Positions 6,682-13,054 of a DNA stretch of 13,054 nt are shown in pieces. The first letter of the stretch is position 1. Every line of letters begins with the position of its first letter. The translations under genes and the position numbers were made by a program. The DNA comes from Thermoplasmata archaeon (lineage in GTDB: Archaea; Thermoplasmatota; E2; UBA202; DSCA01). The stretch spans positions 1-13,054 of the forward strand of contig JAGGSL010000055.1 of NCBI GenBank assembly GCA_021159125.1, given 5' to 3'. The notes under the pieces are model-generated. The model did not search any database. It was not told where the DNA came from and saw only the letters and a program-made list of their open reading frames with translations.

Positions 6682-8049
6682 ATGGATGAATTTTTTGATC
6701 CGGTGGGAGTGGCGGTAGTCGGAGCTTCCTCCCGCCCCGGTAAAATAGGTTATGAAATTCTGAAGAATATCATTGAGGTTAGAGAAGATGTTTATCCTGT
6801 GAATCCTGCAGCAGAGAGCATACTCGGAAAAAAATGCTATAATTCCGTGAGCGAGATAGAGGACAGGGTTGACCTTGCTGTTGTTGCCATACCGTCGGAA
6901 AAGATACTCAATGTGGTCAAAAACTGCGGGAAAAAAGGAGTTAAAGGCATGGTCGTCATATCTGGCGGTTTCAGGGAAACAGGAAATGAGCAGTTAGAAA
7001 AAGACATGGTAAATCTTGCAAGAAAATATGGAATCAGAATCATAGGCCCAAACTGCATAGGGATATACAATGCAAAAAACGGGTTCAACACCTTCTTCCA
7101 GAAGGACATGGAGCTGCCGGGCAGAGGCAACGTCGCTGTTCTCACCCAGTCAGGCACAATAGGCATCGGTCTTTTGGAAAACTTTGCAGACAGGATTGGC
7201 ATATCAAAGTTCGTCTCTTACGGCAACAAAGCAGATGTTGACGAGATTGACATGTTTTCATATCTCCAGAAGGATGAGGACACGGATGTCATAGCAGTTT
7301 ATATGGAAAGCATCGAAAACGGGCGAAAATTCTTTGAAAGCCTTCCGGACAAGCCCGTTGTAATCTTAAAATCAGGGAGAACCCCGCTCGGAAAAAGCGC
7401 TGCCGCTTCTCACACAGGAGCAATGGCAACAGACCATTCAATATTCACAGGTGCCAGCCGCCAGTACGGCGCCATAAATGCGGACTCATTCGAAGAATTT
7501 TATGATATCACGAGAATAATGGCAACGCAGCCGCTGCCGGGCGGCGGGCGGGTGGGGATGATAACAAACGGTGCAGGCCCATGCGTTATTGCCTCCGACC
7601 ACATATATCATTCAAAGAATTTGAGTTTACCGGAGCTCAAGCCAGGAGCGGATGAACATGGCAAGGATAAATTTTCCGAATTGCCGCCATTTGCCATAAT
7701 TTCAAACCCGCTTGATCTGACAGGGAGTGCAACGGCATCCCATTTTTTGAAGGGCATTGAAGCGATGGGCAGAGACAATAACATAGACATAATAATGCCT
7801 TTCTTTGTCTTTCAGGATGCCCCTCTGGTGGAATCAATTGACGAGCTCCACGAAGGGCTTGAGAGCATGATGAAATGGATGGACAAGACTGTGGTGGCAG
7901 TAGCCATGGGGGGAAAATTGGTGAAAGAACAGGCATCAAGAATGGCTGAGTATGGCGTTCCTCTCATAGAAGAGCCGGCAAGGGCGGTGAACTCTCTTGA
8001 CAAAATAGTTGGATATGCAAGGTGGAAAAATGAGAGTGGCGGTTCTTAA
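6682..8049 (+). CDS. Acetate/acyl-CoA ligase (ADP-forming), alpha subunit
   Basis: A 455-residue protein matching the alpha subunit of ADP-forming acyl-CoA synthetases (ACD), which convert acyl-CoA, ADP and phosphate to acid, CoA and ATP. The CoA-binding Rossmann domain starts VGVAVVGASSRPGKIG (8-23). Succinyl-CoA-synthetase-like domains follow with RIIGPNCIG (119-127) and LTQSGTIG (154-161). The catalytic phosphohistidine is His244 in AASHTGAMA. Length is close to the roughly 460 residues of Pyrococcus alpha subunits. The ATP-grasp beta subunit needed for activity is neither fused nor next door, so it must be elsewhere or this is a paralogue. Acyl specificity (acetyl, aryl, branched) cannot be read. 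The start ATG at 6682 lies just after the PRC-barrel gene; a GGAG at about 6664-6667 could be its ribosome site. The last 20 bases overlap ABCE1. Confidence 0.9.
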   Translation: MDEFFDPVGVAVVGASSRPGKIGYEILKNIIEVREDVYPVNPAAESILGKKCYNSVSEIEDRVDLAVVAIPSEKILNVVKNCGKKGVKGMVVISGGFRETGNEQLEKDMVNLARKYGIRIIGPNCIGIYNAKNGFNTFFQKDMELPGRGNVAVLTQSGTIGIGLLENFADRIGISKFVSYGNKADVDEIDMFSYLQKDEDTDVIAVYMESIENGRKFFESLPDKPVVILKSGRTPLGKSAAASHTGAMATDHSIFTGASRQYGAINADSFEEFYDITRIMATQPLPGGGRVGMITNGAGPCVIASDHIYHSKNLSLPELKPGADEHGKDKFSELPPFAIISNPLDLTGSATASHFLKGIEAMGRDNNIDIIMPFFVFQDAPLVESIDELHEGLESMMKWMDKTVVAVAMGGKLVKEQASRMAEYGVPLIEEPARAVNSLDKIVGYARWKNESGGS

Positions 8050-9760
8050 CAGCGACAGATGCCATCCGAAAAAATGCTCTCAGGAATGCATAAGATATTG
8101 CCCTCGTGTCCGAAGCGGGGATGAAACAATAGTTATGGATGAAAAAACGGGCAAGCCCGTCATATCCGAAGAGCTTTGTGTGGGGTGCGGCATATGCGTC
8201 CACAAATGCCCGTTCAATGCAATACATATAGAAAATCTTGCAGATGAGCTTGAGAAAGACATGGTCCACCGCTTTGGAGAAAATGCCTTCCGCCTCTTCC
8301 GCCTCCCCGTGCCCAAGAAAGGAAAAGTTGTCGGGATACTGGGCCAGAACGGGATAGGAAAGACGACGGCGATAAATATACTGTCAGGGCAGCTCAAGCC
8401 GAATCTCGGGAGGTGGGATTCGCCACCAGAAGATGTGGCCGAATACTGGAAGGGCACTGAGATGTATGATTACATAAGCGAACTTTTTGCAGGAAATATA
8501 AAGGTTGCATTCAAATCCCAGTATGTTGACAAGCTTGCCACTGTAGATAGGACGGTGAGTGATTTTGTTGATAACGAAGCGATAAAAAAGTTTGAGATGG
8601 AAGATATAGCAGACAGAAAATTGGGGGAGATATCTGGAGGGGACTTGCAGAAAGTGGCTATCGTGGCAGCAATGGCAAAAGATGCGGACATCTACTTCTT
8701 CGATGAACCCTCTTCATATCTCGACATCAACTACCGCGTTAAAATGGCAAAGGAAATACGAAGCCTTGCAGAAGAAGACAAGATGGTGATAGTTGTTGAG
8801 CATGACCTTGCAGTTCTTGATTTTTTGGCAGATAGTATTCACCTCATATACGGCAAGAAGGGGGTCTACGGCATTGTCACACAGCCGAAGTCAGTGAGGC
8901 ACGGAATAAATCTTTACCTCTCGGGCTATCTAAAGGAAGAGAATGTAAGATTCGGAGAGGAGATAAAATTTGAAGTTCATCCTCCAAGAGAAAAGAGGAA
9001 CCTCAATACATTGCTGAAGTTCAACAAATTGAAGAAGGAATATGATAACTTCACTCTTGAGACAGAGGAGGGAGAGATTCATGAAGGTGAGGTCATAGGA
9101 GTCGTGGGGCCAAATGCAATCGGAAAGACAACATTTGTTAAAATGCTTGCAGGCGTTATAGAGCCGACAGAGGGAGAGGTGGATGCCGAAGTCAGGGTGA
9201 GCTACAAACCCCAGTATGTGAAGCCTGTTGCAGGAACCGTGAGGGAAATATTCAGAAGCAGCAAGTCCCTGAACCCTTTTTATGAAAAGGAAGTTGTAAA
9301 GCCCCTTGGCATTCACGATATGTATGACAAAAACCTCAAAGAGCTTTCCGGAGGAGAACTTCAGACAGTCGCCATAGCGCTTTGCCTTTCCAGAGAGGCG
9401 GACATATATCTCATTGACGAACCGTCCGCTTATCTTGATTCATCACAGCGCATGAGCGTGGCAAAGGTGATAAGCAGGGTCATGGAGAAAGAGGGAGTGG
9501 CTGCACTTGTTGTTGACCATGATGTGTATTTCATCGATATGGTGAGCCAGTCCATTATGGTGTTCACGGGAAAGCCTGGAGTAAGAGGCAAAGGAATGGG
9601 CCCCTTTGACCTGCGGACAGGCATGAATATATTTTTGAAGGAGTTAGGAGTGACATTCCGCAGGGACGAAGAGAGCAACCGCCCGAGAGTGAACAAACCA
9701 GGCTCTCGCCTCGACAGAGAGCAGAAGGCTGCAGGAGAATATTACTACGAGGCGGCATAA
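8030..9760 (+). CDS. abcE1: ABCE1/Rli1 ribosome-recycling ATPase
   Basis: ABCE1 splits the ribosome after termination using two ABC ATPase sites and an iron-sulfur domain. All parts are visible. One [4Fe-4S] site uses Cys11, 16, 20 and 24, and the other Cys50, 53, 56 and 60. NBD1 has Walker A GQNGIGKTT (105-113), signature ISGGDLQ (201-207) and Walker B YFFDEPSSYLD (222-232). NBD2 has GPNAIGKTT (360-368), LSGGELQ (439-445) and YLIDEPSAYLD (460-470). Length is 576 residues, near the archaeal norm of about 590. The frame is open from an ATG at 8009, but ATG 8030 matches the conserved MRVAVL N-terminus and follows AAGGTGG (8019-8025). The first 20 bases overlap the acyl-CoA synthetase gene, so it is probably translated from the same mRNA. 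Identification is secure. Confidence 0.97.
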   Translation: MRVAVLNSDRCHPKKCSQECIRYCPRVRSGDETIVMDEKTGKPVISEELCVGCGICVHKCPFNAIHIENLADELEKDMVHRFGENAFRLFRLPVPKKGKVVGILGQNGIGKTTAINILSGQLKPNLGRWDSPPEDVAEYWKGTEMYDYISELFAGNIKVAFKSQYVDKLATVDRTVSDFVDNEAIKKFEMEDIADRKLGEISGGDLQKVAIVAAMAKDADIYFFDEPSSYLDINYRVKMAKEIRSLAEEDKMVIVVEHDLAVLDFLADSIHLIYGKKGVYGIVTQPKSVRHGINLYLSGYLKEENVRFGEEIKFEVHPPREKRNLNTLLKFNKLKKEYDNFTLETEEGEIHEGEVIGVVGPNAIGKTTFVKMLAGVIEPTEGEVDAEVRVSYKPQYVKPVAGTVREIFRSSKSLNPFYEKEVVKPLGIHDMYDKNLKELSGGELQTVAIALCLSREADIYLIDEPSAYLDSSQRMSVAKVISRVMEKEGVAALVVDHDVYFIDMVSQSIMVFTGKPGVRGKGMGPFDLRTGMNIFLKELGVTFRRDEESNRPRVNKPGSRLDREQKAAGEYYYEAA

Positions 9761-9762
9761 CC

Positions 9763-9770
9763 CGATAAAT
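9763..9770 (+). promoter_or_regulatory. Possible TATA box for the aMBF1-tsaC-map operon
   Basis: The A/T-rich CGATAAAT lies about 32 bases upstream of the ATG at 9799. No ribosome site precedes that ATG, which fits a near-leaderless mRNA. The match to a TATA consensus is modest. Confidence 0.35.
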
Positions 9771-9798
9771 TCTTATTCACGAAACATATTGCCTGTCA

Positions 9799-10260
9799 AT
9801 GAGATGCGAACTTTGCGGGAAGGAGGCAGATAGGCTCCAGAGGGTTATAATTGAAGGCACCGAGATGATGGTTTGCAGTTCATGTGCAGCATACGGCAAA
9901 CCAGCCCCGACGCCAAAAGCAAAAAAACCCGTCTCCATATCCCCATCAAAAAAAGAGTATTACACCAGAGATATATTTGAGAAAATGAACAAGGAGCTTG
10001 TGCCTGACTGGGGAACAAAAATAATGAAGGCAAGAGAACAAAAAGGGCTGAGCAGACAGCAGCTGGGGGCCATGATAGGCGAAAAGACAAATACTGTGGC
10101 AAAAATTGAGAACCAGGAGCTGCGTCCATCAGATGAAAAGGCAAAGAAAATCGAGAAAGTGCTTGGCATTGTTTTATTTCAGGATGTTAAGCCAGCCATC
10201 ATAAAAAAGAAAAAAGTAAGGGGGCTGACCATTGGTGACCTGCTGAAAAAAGATGAATGA
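9799..10260 (+). CDS. Archaeal multiprotein bridging factor aMBF1 (zinc ribbon plus HTH)
   Basis: A 153-residue protein with the two-domain layout of archaeal MBF1. The N-terminal zinc ribbon uses Cys3, Cys6, Cys26 and Cys29. A lysine- and proline-rich linker (34-52) follows, then a Cro/C1-type helix-turn-helix at about 70-126 (MKAREQKGLSRQQLGAMIGE, NTVAKIENQELRPS). The C-terminus is strongly basic. Eukaryotic MBF1 bridges TBP and activators; archaeal MBF1 binds the small ribosomal subunit and is thought to act in translation. Its position between ABCE1 and tsaC suits a translation role. The stop overlaps the tsaC start by eight bases (ATGAATGA). Family assignment is strong. Confidence 0.92.
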   Translation: MRCELCGKEADRLQRVIIEGTEMMVCSSCAAYGKPAPTPKAKKPVSISPSKKEYYTRDIFEKMNKELVPDWGTKIMKAREQKGLSRQQLGAMIGEKTNTVAKIENQELRPSDEKAKKIEKVLGIVLFQDVKPAIIKKKKVRGLTIGDLLKKDE

Positions 10261-10822
10261 AATAGAGAGAGCTGTGGATGTACTGAAAAAAGGAGGTTTG
10301 GCAGTATATCCTACAGATACATTATACGCTGTCGGGGCAATCATAAGCAATGAAAACGCGGTAAAGAAGGTGTATGAGATAAAGAAAAGGCCTTTGAATA
10401 TTTATCTGCCCGTAGCTGTAGGAAGCGTGGAACAAATAGAAAGCGTGGCCGTTATGAATGATGTTGCCAGAAAAATCGCGGAAAAATTCATGCCAGGGCC
10501 CATAACTCTAATACTTAAAAAGAAGAAGGAAATATCCAACATTGTTGCCAGGGAGAAAATAGCAGTGAGGGTGCCTGCCAATCCCGTGGCTTTGAAAATT
10601 TCATCTCTTGCGGGGGCAATAACTGCAACAAGTGCAAATGTACATGGCAGGAATGCCCCATCAACAGTGGAAGAAGCAGAAAAACAGCTCGGAAATAAAG
10701 TTGACATTTACGTGGATGGGGGCAAACTCAAAGGCATTCCCTCAACAATAATTGATGTTTCTGATGAAAAGATAAAGGTCATCAGGGAAGGTGCAATAAA
10801 AACGGAGGAATTTTATGAATGA
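10253..10822 (+). CDS. tsaC: Threonylcarbamoyl-AMP synthase (TsaC/Sua5/YrdC family)
   Basis: This enzyme makes threonylcarbamoyl-AMP from threonine, bicarbonate and ATP, the first step of t6A37 formation in tRNAs that read ANN codons. The YrdC fold motifs are clear: VYPTDTLYAVGA (18-29), KKRP (44-47), PGPITLIL (81-88), RVPANP (106-111), ATSAN (125-129) and the late STIIDV strand. At 189 residues it has only the YrdC domain and lacks the C-terminal Sua5 domain found in many archaeal homologues. The start ATG 10253 overlaps the aMBF1 stop in ATGAATGA, and the same eight-base overlap joins it to map, so all three are probably translated in a coupled way. The partner KEOPS genes are not in the window. 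Confidence 0.93.
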   Translation: MNEIERAVDVLKKGGLAVYPTDTLYAVGAIISNENAVKKVYEIKKRPLNIYLPVAVGSVEQIESVAVMNDVARKIAEKFMPGPITLILKKKKEISNIVAREKIAVRVPANPVALKISSLAGAITATSANVHGRNAPSTVEEAEKQLGNKVDIYVDGGKLKGIPSTIIDVSDEKIKVIREGAIKTEEFYE

Positions 10823-11702
10823 AGAAATCTATGAGCAATACAGGAGGGCAGGAAGAGTGCTCGGAAAAGCGCTTTCTGCAGGCGCAAAAATGGTCAAAGA
10901 GGGAGTGAGATATCTGGACGTGGCTGAAGAAATAGAGAGGATAATATCGTCTGAAGCAGGTCTTTCATTTCCTGTAAATATATCCGTGAATGAGGTGGCT
11001 GCACATTATACCCCTTCTCTAAATGACTCGCTTAAATTCAAAAAGGGAGATGTGGTAAAAATCGATGCAGGCTCCCATGTCAACGGATATATCGGAGATT
11101 CGGCATTGACCGTAGAGGTCGGAAGCAATGAAAATGAGCATATCATAAAAGCATCTGAGGAAGCCCTCCAGGAAGCGATAGAAATCGTGAGGGCAGGAGT
11201 GAGCATAGCAGAGATAGGCGAGACAATAGAAAAGAAAATAAAGTCATACGGTTTGAGACCTGTAAAAAATCTCCAGGGACATTCTCTGGAGAGATATAAT
11301 CTTCATGCCGGTCTTTCAATTCCAAACGTGTCAAACAACAATGGCAGAAAGTTGAAAGAAGGAGAGGTAATAGCAATAGAGCCGTTCGCGACCAACGGCA
11401 GCGGGTACGTAGTTGACAGAGAGAACGGAAACATATATCTTTTGAAGAGCAGGGCGAAAGGAAGAATTGCAGATGAAATGAGGAAAAAATTTGACGGGCT
11501 GCCGTTTGCCAGCAGGTGGATGGAAGGCATAGTGGGGTGGGATAAAGTCAACATGACACTTGCATTTATGCTGAGGAGGAGAGCTGTCTATGCATACAAA
11601 AAGCTTGTAGAAGTAGATGGCGGCATTGTAGCTCAGACAGAGCACACGTTGCTCGTCAAAAAGGATGGATGCGAGGTGCTGACCTCCCGCGAAAAAACGT
11701 AA
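10815..11702 (+). CDS. map: Type II methionine aminopeptidase
   Basis: Removes the initiator methionine from new proteins. It has the pita-bread fold with a type II insert and 295 residues, the size of Pyrococcus MetAP2-type enzymes. The metal ligands are all present: Asp84 and Asp95 (VKIDAGSHVNGYIGDSA), His156 (LQGHSLERY), Glu189 (AIEPFA) and Glu276 (AQTEHTLL); the substrate-site His64 is in AAHYTPS. The start ATG 10815 follows GGAGG at 10804-10808 with 6-base spacing and overlaps the tsaC stop (ATGAATGA). Having its own strong ribosome site within a coupled operon suggests higher output than its neighbours. A TATA box for the next gene begins right after the stop. Confidence 0.96.
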   Translation: MNEEIYEQYRRAGRVLGKALSAGAKMVKEGVRYLDVAEEIERIISSEAGLSFPVNISVNEVAAHYTPSLNDSLKFKKGDVVKIDAGSHVNGYIGDSALTVEVGSNENEHIIKASEEALQEAIEIVRAGVSIAEIGETIEKKIKSYGLRPVKNLQGHSLERYNLHAGLSIPNVSNNNGRKLKEGEVIAIEPFATNGSGYVVDRENGNIYLLKSRAKGRIADEMRKKFDGLPFASRWMEGIVGWDKVNMTLAFMLRRRAVYAYKKLVEVDGGIVAQTEHTLLVKKDGCEVLTSREKT

Positions 11703-11703
11703 G

Positions 11704-11713
11704 CATATAAATA
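11704..11713 (+). promoter_or_regulatory. TATA box for the small membrane protein gene
   Basis: CATATAAATA is centred 26-27 bases upstream of the ATG at 11735 and begins two bases after the map stop codon. The distance predicts transcription starting at the ATG, that is a leaderless mRNA. Confidence 0.55.
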
Positions 11714-11734
11714 CAATCTTTTGATAATGATTGG

Positions 11735-11992
11735 ATGACAGGAGGCGCAAGACGGGATAAAGTTCTGGTAGAGCTTATTGTTCTCCTTATGTTATTCATG
11801 ATACTCTATGTCTTTTCATCTGATCTGGTATGGCTGATGGAATCTGCAGGAAACATCTCTTCCGGCATCAAGCCCGTCAAAGCATTTTTCATGTTCTTTG
11901 CTTACATATTCTGGCTTTTTTCAGATATAAAAGCAGACATTATCATGTACATGATAGGCGGGGGCACTATAATCCTGAACGGAAGGAGATAG
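11735..11992 (+). CDS. Small membrane protein of unknown function
   Basis: I do not recognise this 85-residue protein. A short basic N-terminus (TGGARRDK) precedes a hydrophobic helix at about residues 9-26, a polar stretch containing ESAGNISSG, a second aromatic-rich helix at about 46-60 (FFMFFAYIFWLF), and a weaker hydrophobic segment at 65-81 ending in NGRR. Two or three membrane passes are likely. The TATA box at 11704-11713 is positioned for a leaderless transcript, and there is no ribosome site, which supports the start and argues that this is a real gene rather than chance. It is transcribed separately from map by this reading. Confidence 0.65.
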   Translation: MTGGARRDKVLVELIVLLMLFMILYVFSSDLVWLMESAGNISSGIKPVKAFFMFFAYIFWLFSDIKADIIMYMIGGGTIILNGRR

Positions 11993-12002
11993 TCATATCC
12001 GG

Positions 12003-12009
12003 TTTATAA
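12003..12009 (+). promoter_or_regulatory. TATA box upstream of the structured leader
   Basis: TTTATAA is followed by a TGTTA-AATG-TAACA inverted repeat (12026-12039), placed where transcription would start (about 12033). If used, the transcript carries a leader of roughly 250 bases before the gene at 12287. A nearer, weaker A/T stretch at 12238-12248 could instead drive that gene. Confidence 0.4.
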
Positions 12010-12032
12010 GAGAAAATTTAGAAAGTGTTAAA

Positions 12033-12286
12033 TGTAACATCTGTTTTTATCTCGAAGGGATGAGATGCAGTTCATAGCAAATATTCATTTCGGAAGGATA
12101 GCTACTATTTTCGCACACAATAGTTTTTGTGTGATATTAGAGAATAATAAGTCATTTAACGGTCATCCCATGCATTTTAATACAAGAACTGGCAGGCGCC
12201 AGTTGGTTGAGGGATGGTATGTGGAACGGAGCAGGGCGGAAATAAAAAAGGAACCTCACCCTGCGAGGTCAAATTAGGAGGAAACT
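12033..12286 (+). promoter_or_regulatory. Non-coding leader with several hairpins, possible cis-regulatory RNA or small RNA
   Basis: No convincing gene lies here; a 70-codon frame (12065-12277) has no family-like features. Three inverted repeats are clear. CACACAA (12114-12120) pairs with TTGTGTG (12127-12133). AACTGGC (12187-12193) pairs with GCCAGTT (12198-12204), extendable by CAA/TTG. ACCTC (12253-12257) pairs with GAGGT (12265-12269). ACTATT (12104-12109) can also pair with AATAGT (12119-12124), which excludes the CACACAA hairpin. The CCTC at 12254-12257 is complementary to GAGG in the ribosome site at 12278-12281. I recognise no known riboswitch class. Confidence 0.4.
12276..12281 (+). 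promoter_or_regulatory. Strong Shine-Dalgarno site
   Basis: AGGAGG with a 5-base spacer before ATG 12287 is among the best ribosome sites in the window. It suggests the exported protein is made in quantity and fixes its start. Confidence 0.8.
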
Positions 12287-12946
12287 ATGAATGGAACAAG
12301 AAAAAAACTACTGCTGGTTGCAGTGGCGATGGTGGCAGTATCTGCAGTTGTGGCAACACAGTACGCAAGAGCAACCATAGGCTATGAATACGGTGTATCT
12401 GCAACAGACGGTGCCATCCGATTTATCGCAAGAGATAAGGCACCAGATGGCAACTATGTTTTACAAAACGACAGCTACACTCTCAAGTTAAAACTTGGGA
12501 CTTTTACACCGGGAACAAACAAGACATATACAGCAGCATTCGGTATTGTCAATGAGGAAAGCTTTAACATAAACCTTACTGATGTAACGGTAGACGGCGC
12601 AGGTGCATCCAACGTTAAAATATGGCTACACAAAGATCCAAACGCTACAATAGACACAGACGGTACAGCAGTGCTTGTCTGAAATGGTGCAGATGTATCT
12701 TTCACCCCGGTCACATTCGATGCAGGAGATAACAGTGCAACTGATGCTTCCAGTGATGCCGGAACAATAAACACACCCGTTGCTTCAAATAGTGGGGTAA
12801 CCAATGTAAGATATAACACAACTTCTGGTACAATCGGAGATAACAATGACTACTGGTGGGTACAGATATCAATAGACATCCCTGCAGGAACAGCTAATGG
12901 TATCTACAACGACGGAAGCATATACTTTGAATTCAGCAGTGTGTAA
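12287..12946 (+). pseudogene. Small secreted beta-rich protein interrupted by in-frame TGA (nonsense mutation or readthrough)
   Basis: From ATG 12287 the frame codes for 131 residues to TGA 12680-12682, then continues for 87 sense codons to TAA 12944-12946. Residues 1-29 are a signal peptide (KKLLLVAVAMVAVSAVVA). The mature part is beta-rich and low in Cys and Lys, and includes LKLGTFTPGTNKTYTAAFGIVNEE. This resembles the strand pattern of TasA/camelysin-like or other surface filament proteins, but that is only a resemblance. The part after the TGA (NGADVSFTPVTFDAGD, YWWVQISIDIPAGTANG) has the same composition and completes the domain. TGA replaces what would be a natural Trp (VLV-W-NGADV), one base from TGG; TGG is used for Trp elsewhere in the gene. 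Genes such as aMBF1, tsaC and the hydrolase use TGA as their stop, so TGA is not reassigned genome-wide. If the TGA is real and read as stop, the product is truncated at 131 residues. Confidence 0.7.
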
Positions 12947-12993
12947 AACTTTGTGTTGGTGAAAAATACTTTCTCTCTCCCTCTTTATTTATC
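12947..12993 (+). terminator. Pyrimidine-rich possible transcript end
   Basis: The T/C-rich run at 12969-12990 (with TTTCTCTCT and CTTTATTT) directly after the secreted-protein gene is the sort of T-rich tract at which archaeal RNA polymerase can end transcripts. There is no hairpin. The same gap includes an A/T stretch (12962-12970) that could be a TATA box for the next gene. Confidence 0.3.
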
Positions 12994-13054
12994 ATGGGCG
13001 CAAAGAAAAAATTGTTGCTGCTGATAGGCCTTTCAATGCTCCTTGCATTCTTGG
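12994..13054 (+). CDS. Exported or membrane protein, N-terminus only
   Basis: ATG 12994 opens a frame that runs off the right edge after 20 codons. The visible residues (MGAKKKLLLLIGLSMLLAFL) are a lysine-rich start followed by an unbroken hydrophobic core, as in signal peptides or N-terminal anchors. No Shine-Dalgarno site precedes it; the A/T stretch at 12962-12970 lies at leaderless distance. Nothing can be said about function beyond export. It follows another secreted protein gene by 47 bases, so this end of the window may begin a cell-surface gene cluster. Confidence 0.55.
   Translation, partial: MGAKKKLLLLIGLSMLLAFL

Noticed and set aside
12065..12277. Rightward 70-residue frame inside the leader
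   Set aside because: No ribosome site, no recognisable motif, unusual composition, and it spans the hairpins, which better explain the region.
12680..12682. Selenocysteine at the in-frame TGA
   Set aside because: The position fits Trp, not a redox centre; Sec is known in archaea mainly from methanogens and a few others; no SECIS-like element was recognised.
1..13054. CRISPR arrays, insertion sequences, tRNA or rRNA genes
   Set aside because: No regularly spaced direct repeats, transposase-like frames with terminal inverted repeats, or recognisable RNA gene signatures were found by eye.

Overview
The window looks archaeal. It carries archaeal-type PurP, Nep1, ABCE1, aMBF1, a single-domain TsaC/Sua5 and a type II methionine aminopeptidase. 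It also shows TATA boxes about 26-30 bases upstream of several start codons (leaderless or near-leaderless genes) and a PGF-CTERM-like archaeosortase tail. The mix of leaderless and Shine-Dalgarno starts, an ADP-forming acyl-CoA synthetase subunit and secreted glycoside-binding-type proteins would fit a Thermoplasmatota-like euryarchaeon. That placement is inference, not shown by any marker here.

Layout. Positions 1-3585 are read leftward: purP, nep1, amrS, then a secreted parallel beta-helix protein that runs off the left edge. purP and nep1 overlap by four bases; amrS has its own TATA box; the beta-helix gene also has its own promoter. A palindromic TATA box at 3614-3621 lies between purP and a rightward secreted GH39-like glycoside hydrolase (3643-5151). 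This is followed by a secreted, probably archaeosortase-anchored, DOMON-like protein (5190-6290). From 6436 rightward come a PRC-barrel protein behind a perfect 19-bp palindrome, an ADP-forming acyl-CoA synthetase alpha subunit and ABCE1, tightly packed and partly overlapping. Then aMBF1, tsaC/sua5 and map follow, each overlapping the next by the same eight bases. A leaderless 85-residue membrane protein follows.

The right end (11993-13054) is the least ordinary part. A roughly 290-base stretch with several inverted repeats precedes a strong Shine-Dalgarno site and a small secreted beta-rich protein. Its reading frame is broken by an in-frame TGA exactly where a tryptophan codon would fit, and continues coherently for 87 more sense codons. 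Another exported protein starts just before the right edge.

The window thus combines translation, RNA-modification and protein-maturation housekeeping genes (nep1, ABCE1, tsaC, map, aMBF1) with two groups of cell-surface proteins. No CRISPR array, rRNA, recognisable tRNA or insertion sequence was seen. The observations most worth checking are the in-frame TGA, the apparent ATA start of nep1, the palindrome at 6371-6389 and the structured leader at 12000-12286.
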